Source of the DNA: Plastoroseomonas hellenica
Lineage (GTDB): Bacteria; Pseudomonadota; Alphaproteobacteria; Acetobacterales; Acetobacteraceae
Length of the DNA stretch: 64,000 nt
NCBI RefSeq assembly: GCF_018129085.1
Contig: NZ_JAAGBB010000012.1
Location: 62,001 to 126,000, forward strand
Direction: 5' to 3'
A program made the position numbers and the translations under genes. A model generated the notes under the pieces. The model did not search any database. It was given only the letters and a program-made list of their open reading frames with translations, and was not told the origin of the DNA. This document shows, in pieces, positions 33,251 through 40,687 of this stretch. Each line of letters opens with the position of its first letter. The first letter of the stretch is position 1.

Positions 33251-34678
33251 GTGCATCTGACCTCGCCCGCCTTCAAGACCAATGCCGCGCGCGCCATGCG
33301 CGACCCCGGGCTGCAGAAGGCGCTCGGCACCGCCAAGGGCGCCTTCCTGCAGCGCCGCGCCGCCGCCGTCGCCGCCCTGCCGGAGTTCGAGGCGCTGCGC
33401 GACATCGGCCGCGAGATCAAGAACCACACTCTGGCGCATCTCGACTTCTACCTCGAGACCTTCGCCGCCAATGTGGAACGCGTCGGCGGCAAGGTGCATT
33501 GGTGCAGCACCGCCGAGGAGGCCCGCGCCACCGTCCTGAAGATCTGCCAGGACGAGGGTGCGAAGACCGTCACCAAGGGCAAGTCGATGATCTCCGAGGA
33601 ACTCGGCATCAACGACCACCTGGAGGCGCATGGCATCCAGCCGGTCGAGACCGACCTCGGCGAATACATCCTGCAGCTCCGACGGGAGCATCCGTCGCAC
33701 ATCATCGCCCCGGCCTTCCACCTGAACCGCGAGGATTGGGAGGCGGATTTCCGCCGCATGCACACCGACCTGCCGCCGGACCGCGTCTTCGCCGAGCGGC
33801 GCGACATCCTGGCCGAGGCGCGGACGCGGCTGCGCGAGAAGTTCCTGGCGGCCGATGTCGGCATCACCGGCGCGAATTTCCTGATCGCCGAAACCGGCAG
33901 CAGCGTCATCGTCACTAACGAAGGCAATGGCGACCTGACCCAGACCCTGCCGCGCGTGCATATCGCGCTGGCCTCGATCGAGAAGGTGGTGCCGACGCTG
34001 GAGGATTGCTGTTCGCTGCTGCGCCTGCTGGCGCGCAGCGCGACCGGCCAGGATTTCTCGGTCTACACCACCTTCTCGACCGGGCCGAAGCGCGCGCCCG
34101 ACCTCGACGGGCCCGAGGCCTATCACGTCGTGCTGCTCGACAACGGGCGCAGCAACATGATGGGCACCGAGTTCCAGGAGATGCTGCGCTGCATCCGCTG
34201 CGCCGCCTGCATGAACCACTGCCCGGTCTATGGCGCGGTCGGCGGGCATGCCTATGGCTGGGTCTATCCGGGGCCGATGGGCAGCGTGCTGACGCCTTCC
34301 CTCGTCGGTGTCGAGAAGACCGGGCATTTGCCCAATGCCTCGACCTTCTGCGGCAAGTGTGAGAGCGTCTGCCCGGTGAAGATCCCGCTGCCGAAGATGA
34401 TGCGGCACTGGCGGGAGCGGGAGTTCGAGCGCCACCTGACGCCGGCTTCGATGCGCCGCGGCCTCGGCCTCTGGGCCTGGTTCGCGCAGCGGCCGGCACT
34501 CTATCGGGCGGTGACACGCTTCGGCATCGGCGCGGTTGCGCTGCTCGGGCGCGGCAGGGGCAGCTTCCGTTCGCTGCCGCTGGCCGGCGGCTGGACCGAA
34601 GGGCGCGACCTGCCGGTGCCGGAGGGCGGCACCTTCATGGCACGCTACAAGGCGCAGCAGCGGAAGGCGGCGCGCTGA
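33251..34678 (+). CDS. lutB: L-lactate utilisation iron-sulfur protein LutB
   Basis: A 475-residue LutB (YkgF/LldF-like), the Fe-S electron-carrier subunit of the LutABC L-lactate oxidation complex. Motifs are KTVTKGKSMISEELGIN, ITGANFLIAETGSSVIVTNE and two 4Fe-4S binding sets, CIRCAACMNHCPVYGAVGG and CGKCESVCPVKIPLPK. It starts at GTG 33251 or the adjacent in-frame GTG 33248; much longer upstream reading lacks coding character. lutC follows with a 1-bp overlap. lutA (the CCG-domain subunit) is absent on this side; the upstream gene is a divergent hydrolase. Confidence 0.93.
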   Translation: MHLTSPAFKTNAARAMRDPGLQKALGTAKGAFLQRRAAAVAALPEFEALRDIGREIKNHTLAHLDFYLETFAANVERVGGKVHWCSTAEEARATVLKICQDEGAKTVTKGKSMISEELGINDHLEAHGIQPVETDLGEYILQLRREHPSHIIAPAFHLNREDWEADFRRMHTDLPPDRVFAERRDILAEARTRLREKFLAADVGITGANFLIAETGSSVIVTNEGNGDLTQTLPRVHIALASIEKVVPTLEDCCSLLRLLARSATGQDFSVYTTFSTGPKRAPDLDGPEAYHVVLLDNGRSNMMGTEFQEMLRCIRCAACMNHCPVYGAVGGHAYGWVYPGPMGSVLTPSLVGVEKTGHLPNASTFCGKCESVCPVKIPLPKMMRHWREREFERHLTPASMRRGLGLWAWFAQRPALYRAVTRFGIGAVALLGRGRGSFRSLPLAGGWTEGRDLPVPEGGTFMARYKAQQRKAAR

Positions 34679-35382
34679 TGTCGAAGGACGCCATCCTCTC
34701 CGCCATCCGGCGCGGCCTGAAGCGCGGGCCCTTGCCGGAGGACCAGCAGGCGATGCTGCGCGCCCGCATGGCGGCGCATCCGCGGCACCTGATCCCCGCA
34801 CGTTCCCGCGTGGCGCGCCCGGCGCAGGTCGCGCTCTTCGTCGGCAATGTCGAGAAGGAGTTCGGCACGGTGGAGCGCGTGGCCGATGCGGCCGAAATCC
34901 CCGCCGCCATCGCCCAGTATCTCGCGGGGCAGAACCTGCCCCCCCGCTTCGTCATGGCGCCGCATCCGGAGCTGCAGGCGCTGCCCTGGGGCCGCGCGCC
35001 GATGCTGGCGCATGAGGCACGGCGGGCCCAGGCGAGCGACCTGGTGTCCGTGCAGCACGGCTTCGCCGGCGTCGCCGAGACCGGCACGCTGATGCTGCCT
35101 TCCGACCCCGCCCGGCCGACCACCTTGAACATCCTGGCCGATACCGAGATCGTGGTGCTGCGCAGCTCCGCCATCGTCGGCGCCTATGAGGAGGCCTGGG
35201 ACAGGCTGCGCACCGCCGGCAAGCTTGGTGACCCACACGCCTCCGGCGTGATGCCGCGCAACGTCATGTTCGTCACCGGCCCATCCCGCAGCGCGGACAT
35301 CGAGCAGACGCTGGAACTCGGCGCGCATGGGCCACGACGCCTGCACATCGTCCTGTTGGATGACGACCCCGAAGCGCGCTGA
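34678..35382 (+). CDS. lutC: L-lactate utilisation protein LutC
   Basis: A 234-residue LutC/YkgG-family protein (LUD domain). VSVQHGFAGVAETGTLMLPS, RPTTLNILADTEIVVLRSSA and FVTGPSRSADIEQTLELGAH are characteristic, and the last also includes the HGPRRLHIVLLDD end common to LutC. Its ATG overlaps the lutB stop (TGATG), so the two are coupled. The Smr-domain gene begins 1 bp after its stop, which suggests one transcript. LutC is needed for lactate use, though its chemical role is not settled. Confidence 0.93.
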   Translation: MSKDAILSAIRRGLKRGPLPEDQQAMLRARMAAHPRHLIPARSRVARPAQVALFVGNVEKEFGTVERVADAAEIPAAIAQYLAGQNLPPRFVMAPHPELQALPWGRAPMLAHEARRAQASDLVSVQHGFAGVAETGTLMLPSDPARPTTLNILADTEIVVLRSSAIVGAYEEAWDRLRTAGKLGDPHASGVMPRNVMFVTGPSRSADIEQTLELGAHGPRRLHIVLLDDDPEAR

Positions 35383-35383
35383 G

Positions 35384-35920
35384 ATGCCGAGCCGCCGCAG
35401 GCCGCGTGGCCTGACGGAGGAGGATCGGGCCGTCTGGGCCGCCTACGCCGCGCGCGTGGCGCCGCTGAAGGGCCGCGCCATGCCCGTATTGCCGGCGATC
35501 ACCGTGACGCCGCCGCCCACGCCCCCCGCGGCCCAGCAGACGTCCGCACGGCCGTCCGCCAAGCTGCCGCCCACGCCGATCGCCGTCGGTACCCCGCCGG
35601 CCGGGCTGGACGCCAAGCGCTGGACAGCGCTCCGGCGCGGCAAGCTGCGGCCGGAGCGCACGCTCGACCTGCATGGAAAGCGCGCGCAGGAGGCGCATGG
35701 CGCGGTGCGCGGCTTCCTCACGGAGGCGATCGCGGATGGGCTGCGCTGCGTCGCCATCGTCACCGGCAAGGGCAGCACCGCGGAAGGCGGCGTGCTGCGG
35801 CGGGAATTGCCGCACTGGTTGAACGCGCCCGATCTGCGCGGCCTGCTGCTGGGTGCGGCGCATCCGCACAGGGCCAATGCCGGGTCCGTGCATCTGCTGC
35901 TGCGGCGAATGCGCACATGA
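35384..35920 (+). CDS. Smr-domain protein
   Basis: A 178-residue protein with a C-terminal Smr (MutS2-type) domain: LDLHGKRAQEAHGAVRGFL, IVTGKGSTAEGGVL and HRANAGSVHLLLRR. Smr domains are associated with nuclease or nucleic-acid binding activity. The first 85 residues are basic and proline-rich, without structure. The start at 35384 immediately after the lutC stop is preferred to an overlapping upstream ATG. In many alphaproteobacteria this family is encoded after mltA and before an XRE regulator. Here the XRE gene is still next, but mltA is 16 kb away. Confidence 0.9.
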   Translation: MPSRRRPRGLTEEDRAVWAAYAARVAPLKGRAMPVLPAITVTPPPTPPAAQQTSARPSAKLPPTPIAVGTPPAGLDAKRWTALRRGKLRPERTLDLHGKRAQEAHGAVRGFLTEAIADGLRCVAIVTGKGSTAEGGVLRRELPHWLNAPDLRGLLLGAAHPHRANAGSVHLLLRRMRT

Positions 35921-36032
35921 GACCCGGTGGAGAAAGCCTTGGCTTTCGGAGGCGGGTCCCTGCGCGCAGGGTTTGTGTGGCGGCTGCGCGCCAGACCAAG
36001 ACTCATACCGGCCGCCCGAGGCGGCCGGTATG
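35921..36032 (+). promoter_or_regulatory. structured intergenic module A spanning the XRE start codon
   Basis: Three hairpins fill the gap. (1) GACCCG/CGGGTC outer arms around GAAAGCC-TT-GGCTTTC (35921-35958). (2) GCGCGCAG (35962-35969), a 14-nt loop and CTGCGCGC (35984-35991). (3) A perfect 13-bp stem with arms at 36004-36016 and 36020-36032 and a CGA loop. The XRE start codon ATG is the last three bases of stem 3, and the GAGG just before it is also within that hairpin. Hairpin 2 and the following AAGACTCATNCCG recur in module B at 38189-38293. Confidence 0.65.
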
Positions 36033-36386
36033 ACCCCCTTCGGCGCCCGGCTGCGCGTACTCCGAGAGAAGCGCGGCACCACGCTGGCGGAGCTGGCGAC
36101 CGCCCTGCAGGTCTCCCCCGCCTACCTCTCGGCGCTGGAGCACGGCAAGCGCGGGCGGCCCTCAGCCGGGCTGGTGCATCAGGTGAATGAGTTCTTCGGC
36201 CTGATCTGGGATGATGCCGAGGAGATGGCGCGGCTCGCGCGCCTCTCGCGCCCGCGCGTCACGCTCGACACCTCCGGCCTGTCGCCGGACGCGACCGAAT
36301 TCGCCAACCGGCTCGCGCTGCGCATCCGCACGCTGAAGCCGGACACGATCGCGCGGCTCTCCGCCGCGCTGGAGGACAAGCCATGA
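36030..36386 (+). CDS. XRE-family helix-turn-helix regulator
   Basis: A 118-residue DNA-binding protein. The HTH is GTTLAELATALQVSPAYLSA (about residues 16-35), preceded by TPFGARLRVLREKR and followed by LEHGKRGRPS. The remaining residues are helical (VNEFFGLIWDDAEEMARLAR) and probably dimerise. Homologues are typically found beside Smr-domain genes in alphaproteobacteria. The start codon lies inside a perfect 13-bp hairpin, which may restrict translation. The stop overlaps the next start (ATGA). Confidence 0.9.
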   Translation: MTPFGARLRVLREKRGTTLAELATALQVSPAYLSALEHGKRGRPSAGLVHQVNEFFGLIWDDAEEMARLARLSRPRVTLDTSGLSPDATEFANRLALRIRTLKPDTIARLSAALEDKP

Positions 36387-37366
36387 GTTTCCGCGTCCTG
36401 CTCGCCCATACCGAGGAGATGTTCGCCGGCTACTACGGGGAGCGCGCGCTGGCGGAACTCTCCCGCCACGCCACGGTAATACGCAACACCACTGGCGCGG
36501 TGCTGGCCGGGCGCGCGCTGGCGGAAGCGGCGGCAGGATGCGATGCCATCATCGCCGATCGCGCGACGCCGGGCCTCGCCCAAACCTTCGCGGAGGCATC
36601 CGGGCTGCTGTCCTTCCATCGCTGCGCGGTCGATATCAGCACCATCGACATCCCCGCGGCCTCCGCCGCCGGCGTACTGGTGACACGCGCGACGCCGGGC
36701 TTCGTCGACGCGGTGGCGGAGCTCGGCATCGGGCTGATCCTCGATCTGGCGCGCGGCATCACCGACGCGGCCCTGGCCTATCGTGGCGGCGCCACGCCGG
36801 AAGGGCGGATGGGCCTGCAGCTCTCCCGCGCCGTGCTCGGCATCGTCGGCCACGGCCGGATCGGACGCCGGCTGGAGGAGATCGCACGCGCCATGGGCAT
36901 GCGCGTGCTGGTGAACGATCCCGCCGAGCGGGACAGCCTCTCCCTGCCTGCCTTGCTGGCACAGAGCGACATCGTGGTCTGCCTCGCCCCGGCGATTCCG
37001 GAGACCGAGAACCTGTTCGACGCGCGGGCCTTCGCCGCCATGAAGCGTGGCGGCTATTTCGTGAACCTCGCGCGCGGCCAGCTCGTGAATGACGAGGCGC
37101 TGGAAGCAGCGCTGGAAACGCGGCACCTCGCGGGCGCCGCGCTGGATGTCGGGCGCGCGCAGGATCAGCGGCCGGCGCTTCGGCTCGCGCAGCGGCCCGA
37201 CGTGATCGCGACGCCGCATATCGCCGGGCTGACCCGGGAAGCGGCGGAGCACCAGGCGATGGACACCGCGCAGCAGGTCGCCGCACTCGCCGCCGGGCGC
37301 TGGCCGGACGGCGCCGTGAACCCGGAAGCGGCACGTCGGCTGGCAGCGAAGGGCATTCGGCCATGA
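36383..37366 (+). CDS. D-2-hydroxyacid dehydrogenase
   Basis: A 327-residue NAD-dependent D-isomer-specific 2-hydroxyacid dehydrogenase. The NAD site is LGIVGHGRIGRRLEEIARAM. The catalytic region is FAAMKRGGYFVNLARGQLVN with the Arg, and ATPHIAGLTREA carries the His. Members reduce or oxidise 2-keto/2-hydroxy acids, such as phosphoglycerate, glyoxylate or sugar acids. It overlaps the XRE gene by 4 bp and the isomerase gene by 4 bp, giving a tightly coupled unit. The downstream enolase-superfamily enzyme suggests sugar-acid catabolism; substrate not known. Confidence 0.9.
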   Translation: MSFRVLLAHTEEMFAGYYGERALAELSRHATVIRNTTGAVLAGRALAEAAAGCDAIIADRATPGLAQTFAEASGLLSFHRCAVDISTIDIPAASAAGVLVTRATPGFVDAVAELGIGLILDLARGITDAALAYRGGATPEGRMGLQLSRAVLGIVGHGRIGRRLEEIARAMGMRVLVNDPAERDSLSLPALLAQSDIVVCLAPAIPETENLFDARAFAAMKRGGYFVNLARGQLVNDEALEAALETRHLAGAALDVGRAQDQRPALRLAQRPDVIATPHIAGLTREAAEHQAMDTAQQVAALAAGRWPDGAVNPEAARRLAAKGIRP

Positions 37367-38190
37367 GGTTCCGCTACACGCTTTGCAACGAGGTCGTGGG
37401 CGCCCTGCCCTTCGCGAACCAATGCGCGCTGGCGGCCGGCCTCGGCTATGAAGGGCTGGAGGTCGCGCCCTTCACCCTCGACGACGAGGCGCCGCACCTT
37501 CTGCCCACCAGCTTGCGTAGCGGCATGCGCGCGGCGGCCCGGGAGGAAGGGATCGAGATCACCGGGCTGCACTGGCTGCTGCTGGCGCCGAAGGGGCTGT
37601 CCATCACCAGCGCCGACGCGGCGGTCCGCCGCCGCACGCTCGACTTCATCCAGCGCATCATCGCCCTCTGCGCCGATCTCGGCGGCCGCTACCTGGTGCA
37701 TGGCTCGCCCTACCAGCGCGTCGTCGCCGCCGACGGCGACGCGGGGCGTGCGGAGGAGGCGATGGCATGGGCAGGCGAATGGGCCGCCGGAGCCGGGGTG
37801 ACCTATTGCCTGGAGCCACTCGCCGCCGAGCAGACCAATTGGGCGACTACCGTCGCGGAGGCTGCGGCGATCACATCGCGCATCGGCAACCCGCATCTGC
37901 GCACCATGATCGACACCTGCGCCGCCGGCCTCGGCGAGAGCGAGAGCGTCGCAGCGCTGATCGAGCGTTGGATGCCGCAAGGCGTGCTGGCGCATGTGCA
38001 CCTCAACGATCGCAACCGCCGCGCCCCCGGCCAGGGCGAAGACCGCTTCGCACCCATCCTGCGCGCGCTTGACGCGACCGGGTACCAGGGTCTCTGCGGG
38101 CTGGAGCCTTTCGAGTACCTGCCGGACGGTGCGACCAGCGCGGCCCGCGCCATCGGCTATCTGCGCGGCATCGAGGAGGCGATGGAATGA
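37363..38190 (+). CDS. sugar phosphate isomerase/epimerase (xylose-isomerase-like TIM barrel)
   Basis: A 275-residue TIM-barrel protein of the AP-endonuclease-2/xylose-isomerase-like family. Landmarks are LALCADLGGRYLVHGSPYQR-like strands, the metal-ligand Glu in GVTYCLEPLAAEQTNW, LRTMIDTCAAG with a ligand Asp, VLAHVHLNDRNRRAPGQGED with the His and Asp, and GLEPFEYLPDG with the last Glu. All four usual divalent-metal ligands appear present. It is coupled to the dehydrogenase (ATGA overlap). It probably isomerises or epimerises a keto sugar or sugar acid. Confidence 0.87.
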   Translation: MRFRYTLCNEVVGALPFANQCALAAGLGYEGLEVAPFTLDDEAPHLLPTSLRSGMRAAAREEGIEITGLHWLLLAPKGLSITSADAAVRRRTLDFIQRIIALCADLGGRYLVHGSPYQRVVAADGDAGRAEEAMAWAGEWAAGAGVTYCLEPLAAEQTNWATTVAEAAAITSRIGNPHLRTMIDTCAAGLGESESVAALIERWMPQGVLAHVHLNDRNRRAPGQGEDRFAPILRALDATGYQGLCGLEPFEYLPDGATSAARAIGYLRGIEEAME

Positions 38191-38293
38191 TGCCGCCGAT
38201 CCCTGATCGGCGGCATCGGCGCGCAGGGTTGGCGTGGCGGCTGCGCGCGAAACAAAGACTCATGCCGAGTCAGCCGATAGGCTGGCCGGCATG
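38189..38293 (+). promoter_or_regulatory. structured intergenic module B spanning the enolase-superfamily start codon
   Basis: Starts inside the isomerase stop codon with a perfect 12-bp stem (GATGCCGCCGAT 38189-38200, ATCGGCGGCATC 38206-38217). Then comes the module-A hairpin GCGCGCAG (38219-38226), a 14-nt loop and CTGCGCGC (38241-38248), then AAGACTCATGCCG. The CATGCCG (38261-38267) pairs with CGGCATG (38287-38293), whose ATG is the start codon of the next gene; AGCC/GGCT pairs inside. Against module A the pairing base changes A-T to G-C. Confidence 0.65.
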
Positions 38294-39742
38294 ACCCGCT
38301 TCCGCATCCTGGAGACAGAGGCCTTCGAATGGCCCTTCACGCTGCGGATGCCCTTCCGCTTCGGCGTCATCACCGTGACGGAGGGGCGCCAAGCCGTGCT
38401 GCGCGTGCGCATCCGCACCGCGGATGGGCGTGAGGGCTGGGGCGTCGCCGCCGAAAGCCTCGCCGCCAAGTGGTTCGACAAGGATCCGGCGCTGAGCGAC
38501 GCGCAGAATGTCGAGCAGCTTCGGCGTGCCTTGGAACTTGCCTGCGCCGCTTCGCTGGCGGCGGAGGAGAACACCGCCTTCGGCCATTGGGCGGATCGCT
38601 ACGCGCCGCATGTCGCGGCCTGTTCGGCGGAGGCCTTGAACCCGCTCATCGCCAGCTTCGGCGCCTCGCTCCTCGATCGTGCCGCCTTGGATGCGCTGCT
38701 GCGCATTGAGGGTCTGTCCTTCGCCGAGGGCATGCGCGCCAATCTCGGGGCCATGGCGCCGCATGCGGTGGCACCAGACCTGGCGGGGTTCGACTTCGAT
38801 GCCCTGCTGGCGCGCATCCACCCGTCACGTCGCATCGCCGCGCGACATACGGTCGGCCTGGTCGATCCGATCGTCGCGGCCGATCAGTCGACGCGCGTCG
38901 ATGACGGCCTGCCGGAGACGCTGGAGGAGGTGGTGGCCAGCTATCGTCATGGCTGGTGGAAGCTGAAGGTCGCGGGTGACATCGCCGCCGATGTCGACCG
39001 GCTCTGCCGGATCGCCTCCGTGCTCGACCGGCTGCATGGCTATCACGCGAGCCTCGATGGCAATGAGCAATACGCGGATGCCGAAGGCGCGCTGGCGCTC
39101 TGGCGCGCCATGGAAGCCGAACCGCGCCTCGCGCGTCTTCGCGCTTCGATCCTCCATATCGAGCAGCCGGTGAAGCGGGCCCGGGCGCTGGAGACGGGGA
39201 TGTCGGCACTCGCCGCCGCGCGCCCGGTCATCATCGACGAGAGCGACGGCGACCTCGGCGCCTTCGTCGCGGCCAAGGCGCTCGGCTATGCGGGTGTGTC
39301 CAGCAAGGCCTGCAAGGGGATCTGGCGGAGCTTCGTCAACCATGCGCGCTGCGCTGCCTGGAACGCGGATGGCGGGCGCTTCTTCTTGAGCGGGGAGGAT
39401 CTGACGACCCTCGCCGGCCTCTCGGTGCAGCAGGACCTGGCCCTGGTCGCCGCACTCGGCCTCACGCATGTCGAGCGCAACGGGCATCATTTCGTGGACG
39501 GCTTCAACGGCCGCCCGATGATGGAAGCGGCGCGATTCCAGGCCGCACATCCGGATCTTTACGGTCCCGGCAGTCGGCTCACGATCCGCGAAGGCATGCT
39601 GGAGATCGGCAGCGTGGTCGATGCGCCGGGGATCGGCGCCGCCGCGCTGCCGGACTTCGTTGCGATGGAGGTCATGCCGCGCGCTATCTGGACCGATTTC
39701 GCTCCGCGTCGCTCCGCGGCACCGGTCCAGCCTTCGGCTTGA
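38291..39742 (+). CDS. enolase-superfamily (mandelate racemase/muconate-lactonising type) protein
   Basis: A 483-residue member of the enolase superfamily. The capping domain starts FRILETEAFEWPFTLRMPFR. The barrel has the K-x-K motif in WWKLKVAGD, metal-ligand region SLDGNEQY, ILHIEQPV, VIIDESDGD and the end-of-barrel KACKGIW. These enzymes abstract an alpha proton from a carboxylate (racemisation, dehydration, lactonisation). It is longer than the usual 370-400 residues, with an insertion after the capping domain. The ATG at 38291 is preferred over 38234 because it begins the conserved strand and sits at the foot of module B. It likely acts with the dehydrogenase and isomerase upstream. Confidence 0.85.
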   Translation: MTRFRILETEAFEWPFTLRMPFRFGVITVTEGRQAVLRVRIRTADGREGWGVAAESLAAKWFDKDPALSDAQNVEQLRRALELACAASLAAEENTAFGHWADRYAPHVAACSAEALNPLIASFGASLLDRAALDALLRIEGLSFAEGMRANLGAMAPHAVAPDLAGFDFDALLARIHPSRRIAARHTVGLVDPIVAADQSTRVDDGLPETLEEVVASYRHGWWKLKVAGDIAADVDRLCRIASVLDRLHGYHASLDGNEQYADAEGALALWRAMEAEPRLARLRASILHIEQPVKRARALETGMSALAAARPVIIDESDGDLGAFVAAKALGYAGVSSKACKGIWRSFVNHARCAAWNADGGRFFLSGEDLTTLAGLSVQQDLALVAALGLTHVERNGHHFVDGFNGRPMMEAARFQAAHPDLYGPGSRLTIREGMLEIGSVVDAPGIGAAALPDFVAMEVMPRAIWTDFAPRRSAAPVQPSA

Positions 39743-39854
39743 GAAGCGGCTTCACGCCTCCGGACGATGTGCCCTGCGGCGATCCGCTCCTGCACCACGA
39801 TTGAACTGCATCGGCCAGAGCCGGTAGCATGCTGCTCCGCAGCGGAGCTTGTGC

Positions 39855-40601
39855 ATGAGCCGATCCTTCATCGCTGCCGTCACCGCGCTCGCACTGCTCG
39901 CCGGCTGCACCGGAACCGCGGCGCCGGAGAGCGCGGAGACGTCGGCATCCCAACCCTCGCCGATCGACGAAGCCGGCCCGACCGCGCAGCGGCGGCTCAC
40001 TGCCGCCGCGCACGCGATCTTCGTCGATGTCTGCGTGCGCTACCTCGGCCGGGCGGAGCCGCTGCGCCGCCGCGCGGAGGAGCGTAACCTGGTGCTGATC
40101 CGGGACGATATCCGTCCCCGGAACGCACCCGAGGAGACGGTCCGGCTCTATGGCATCCGCGCCCCGGATGGTGGCGTCGTGATCGGCATGATGGTCAACG
40201 CGCCGGCCGATAGCTGCGCCGTCGCGATGACGCAGCCGGAGATGGGGCTCGCGCTGGCGCTGGCGTCCCAGATGGCGCTGGTGTGGACGCGCGGCGGATC
40301 CCGCGTGACGCCGGTGGCGCCGCCGGGCCGGCCGGATATCGGCGCGCGCATCTTCTTCCGCGTGCAATCGACCGGCGCCGCCGCGCGCCGCCCGGCACCC
40401 GACTGGATCTTTGGCGTCACGATGGCGACCGACGGCAGCGGGCTGTTCCAGGCCATCCTGGCGCCACGCACGCGACCCGGCGCGCCGGAGGAGCCGGATG
40501 ACGCGCCGCCGCCGTCGGTGGTGCCGCACGGCATCCTGCGCAGCGCGTCTATCGTTCCACCGGCCGCGGCCGCCTCGGCCAAGGTGGCAGGGGAGGATTG
40601 A
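39855..40601 (+). CDS. hypothetical lipoprotein
   Basis: A 248-residue protein with a lipoprotein signal, MSRSFIAAVTALALLAGC, and lipidation Cys at about residue 18. No known domain is recognised. After a Ser/Ala/Pro linker comes a globular part (AAHAIFVDVCVRYLGRAEPL, DSCAVAMTQPEMGLALALAS, DWIFGVTMATDGSGLFQAIL) with two cysteines, then an acidic, Pro-rich tail. The NMCC-like pattern in such proteins is seen in uncharacterised Acetobacteraceae lipoproteins, but I cannot name a family. The ATG at 39855 is preferred over a TTG two codons upstream. It is single and convergent with the Bug gene. Confidence 0.72.
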   Translation: MSRSFIAAVTALALLAGCTGTAAPESAETSASQPSPIDEAGPTAQRRLTAAAHAIFVDVCVRYLGRAEPLRRRAEERNLVLIRDDIRPRNAPEETVRLYGIRAPDGGVVIGMMVNAPADSCAVAMTQPEMGLALALASQMALVWTRGGSRVTPVAPPGRPDIGARIFFRVQSTGAAARRPAPDWIFGVTMATDGSGLFQAILAPRTRPGAPEEPDDAPPPSVVPHGILRSASIVPPAAAASAKVAGED

Positions 40602-40627
40602 ACGCCGCCCGCGGGGACGCCCCAGGG

Positions 40628-40687
40628 GTCATTCCACGCGAATGCGTGCTTCTCGCAGTCATTCCACGCGAATGCGTGCTTCTCGCA
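40628..40687. repeat. 30-bp perfect tandem duplication of a gene's 3' end
   Basis: Two identical 30-bp units, 40628-40657 and 40658-40687. The right unit encodes the last codons (REARIRVE) and TGA of the Bug protein at 40659. The left unit repeats them downstream in the same frame, so reading through the stop would add a second LREARIRVE and hit a second TGA. The units are identical, which suggests a recent duplication. Confidence 0.9.

Noticed and set aside
35760-36006. Short antisense frames starting MSLGLARSRH (and MSLCFARSRH near 38263)
   Set aside because: They are the antisense reading of the conserved intergenic module, and similarity between them reflects the shared DNA element, not a protein family.
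40628-40687. Two-unit repeat considered as a CRISPR or phase-variation tract
   Set aside because: Only two adjoining units with no spacers, and the unit is the 3' end of the flanking gene.
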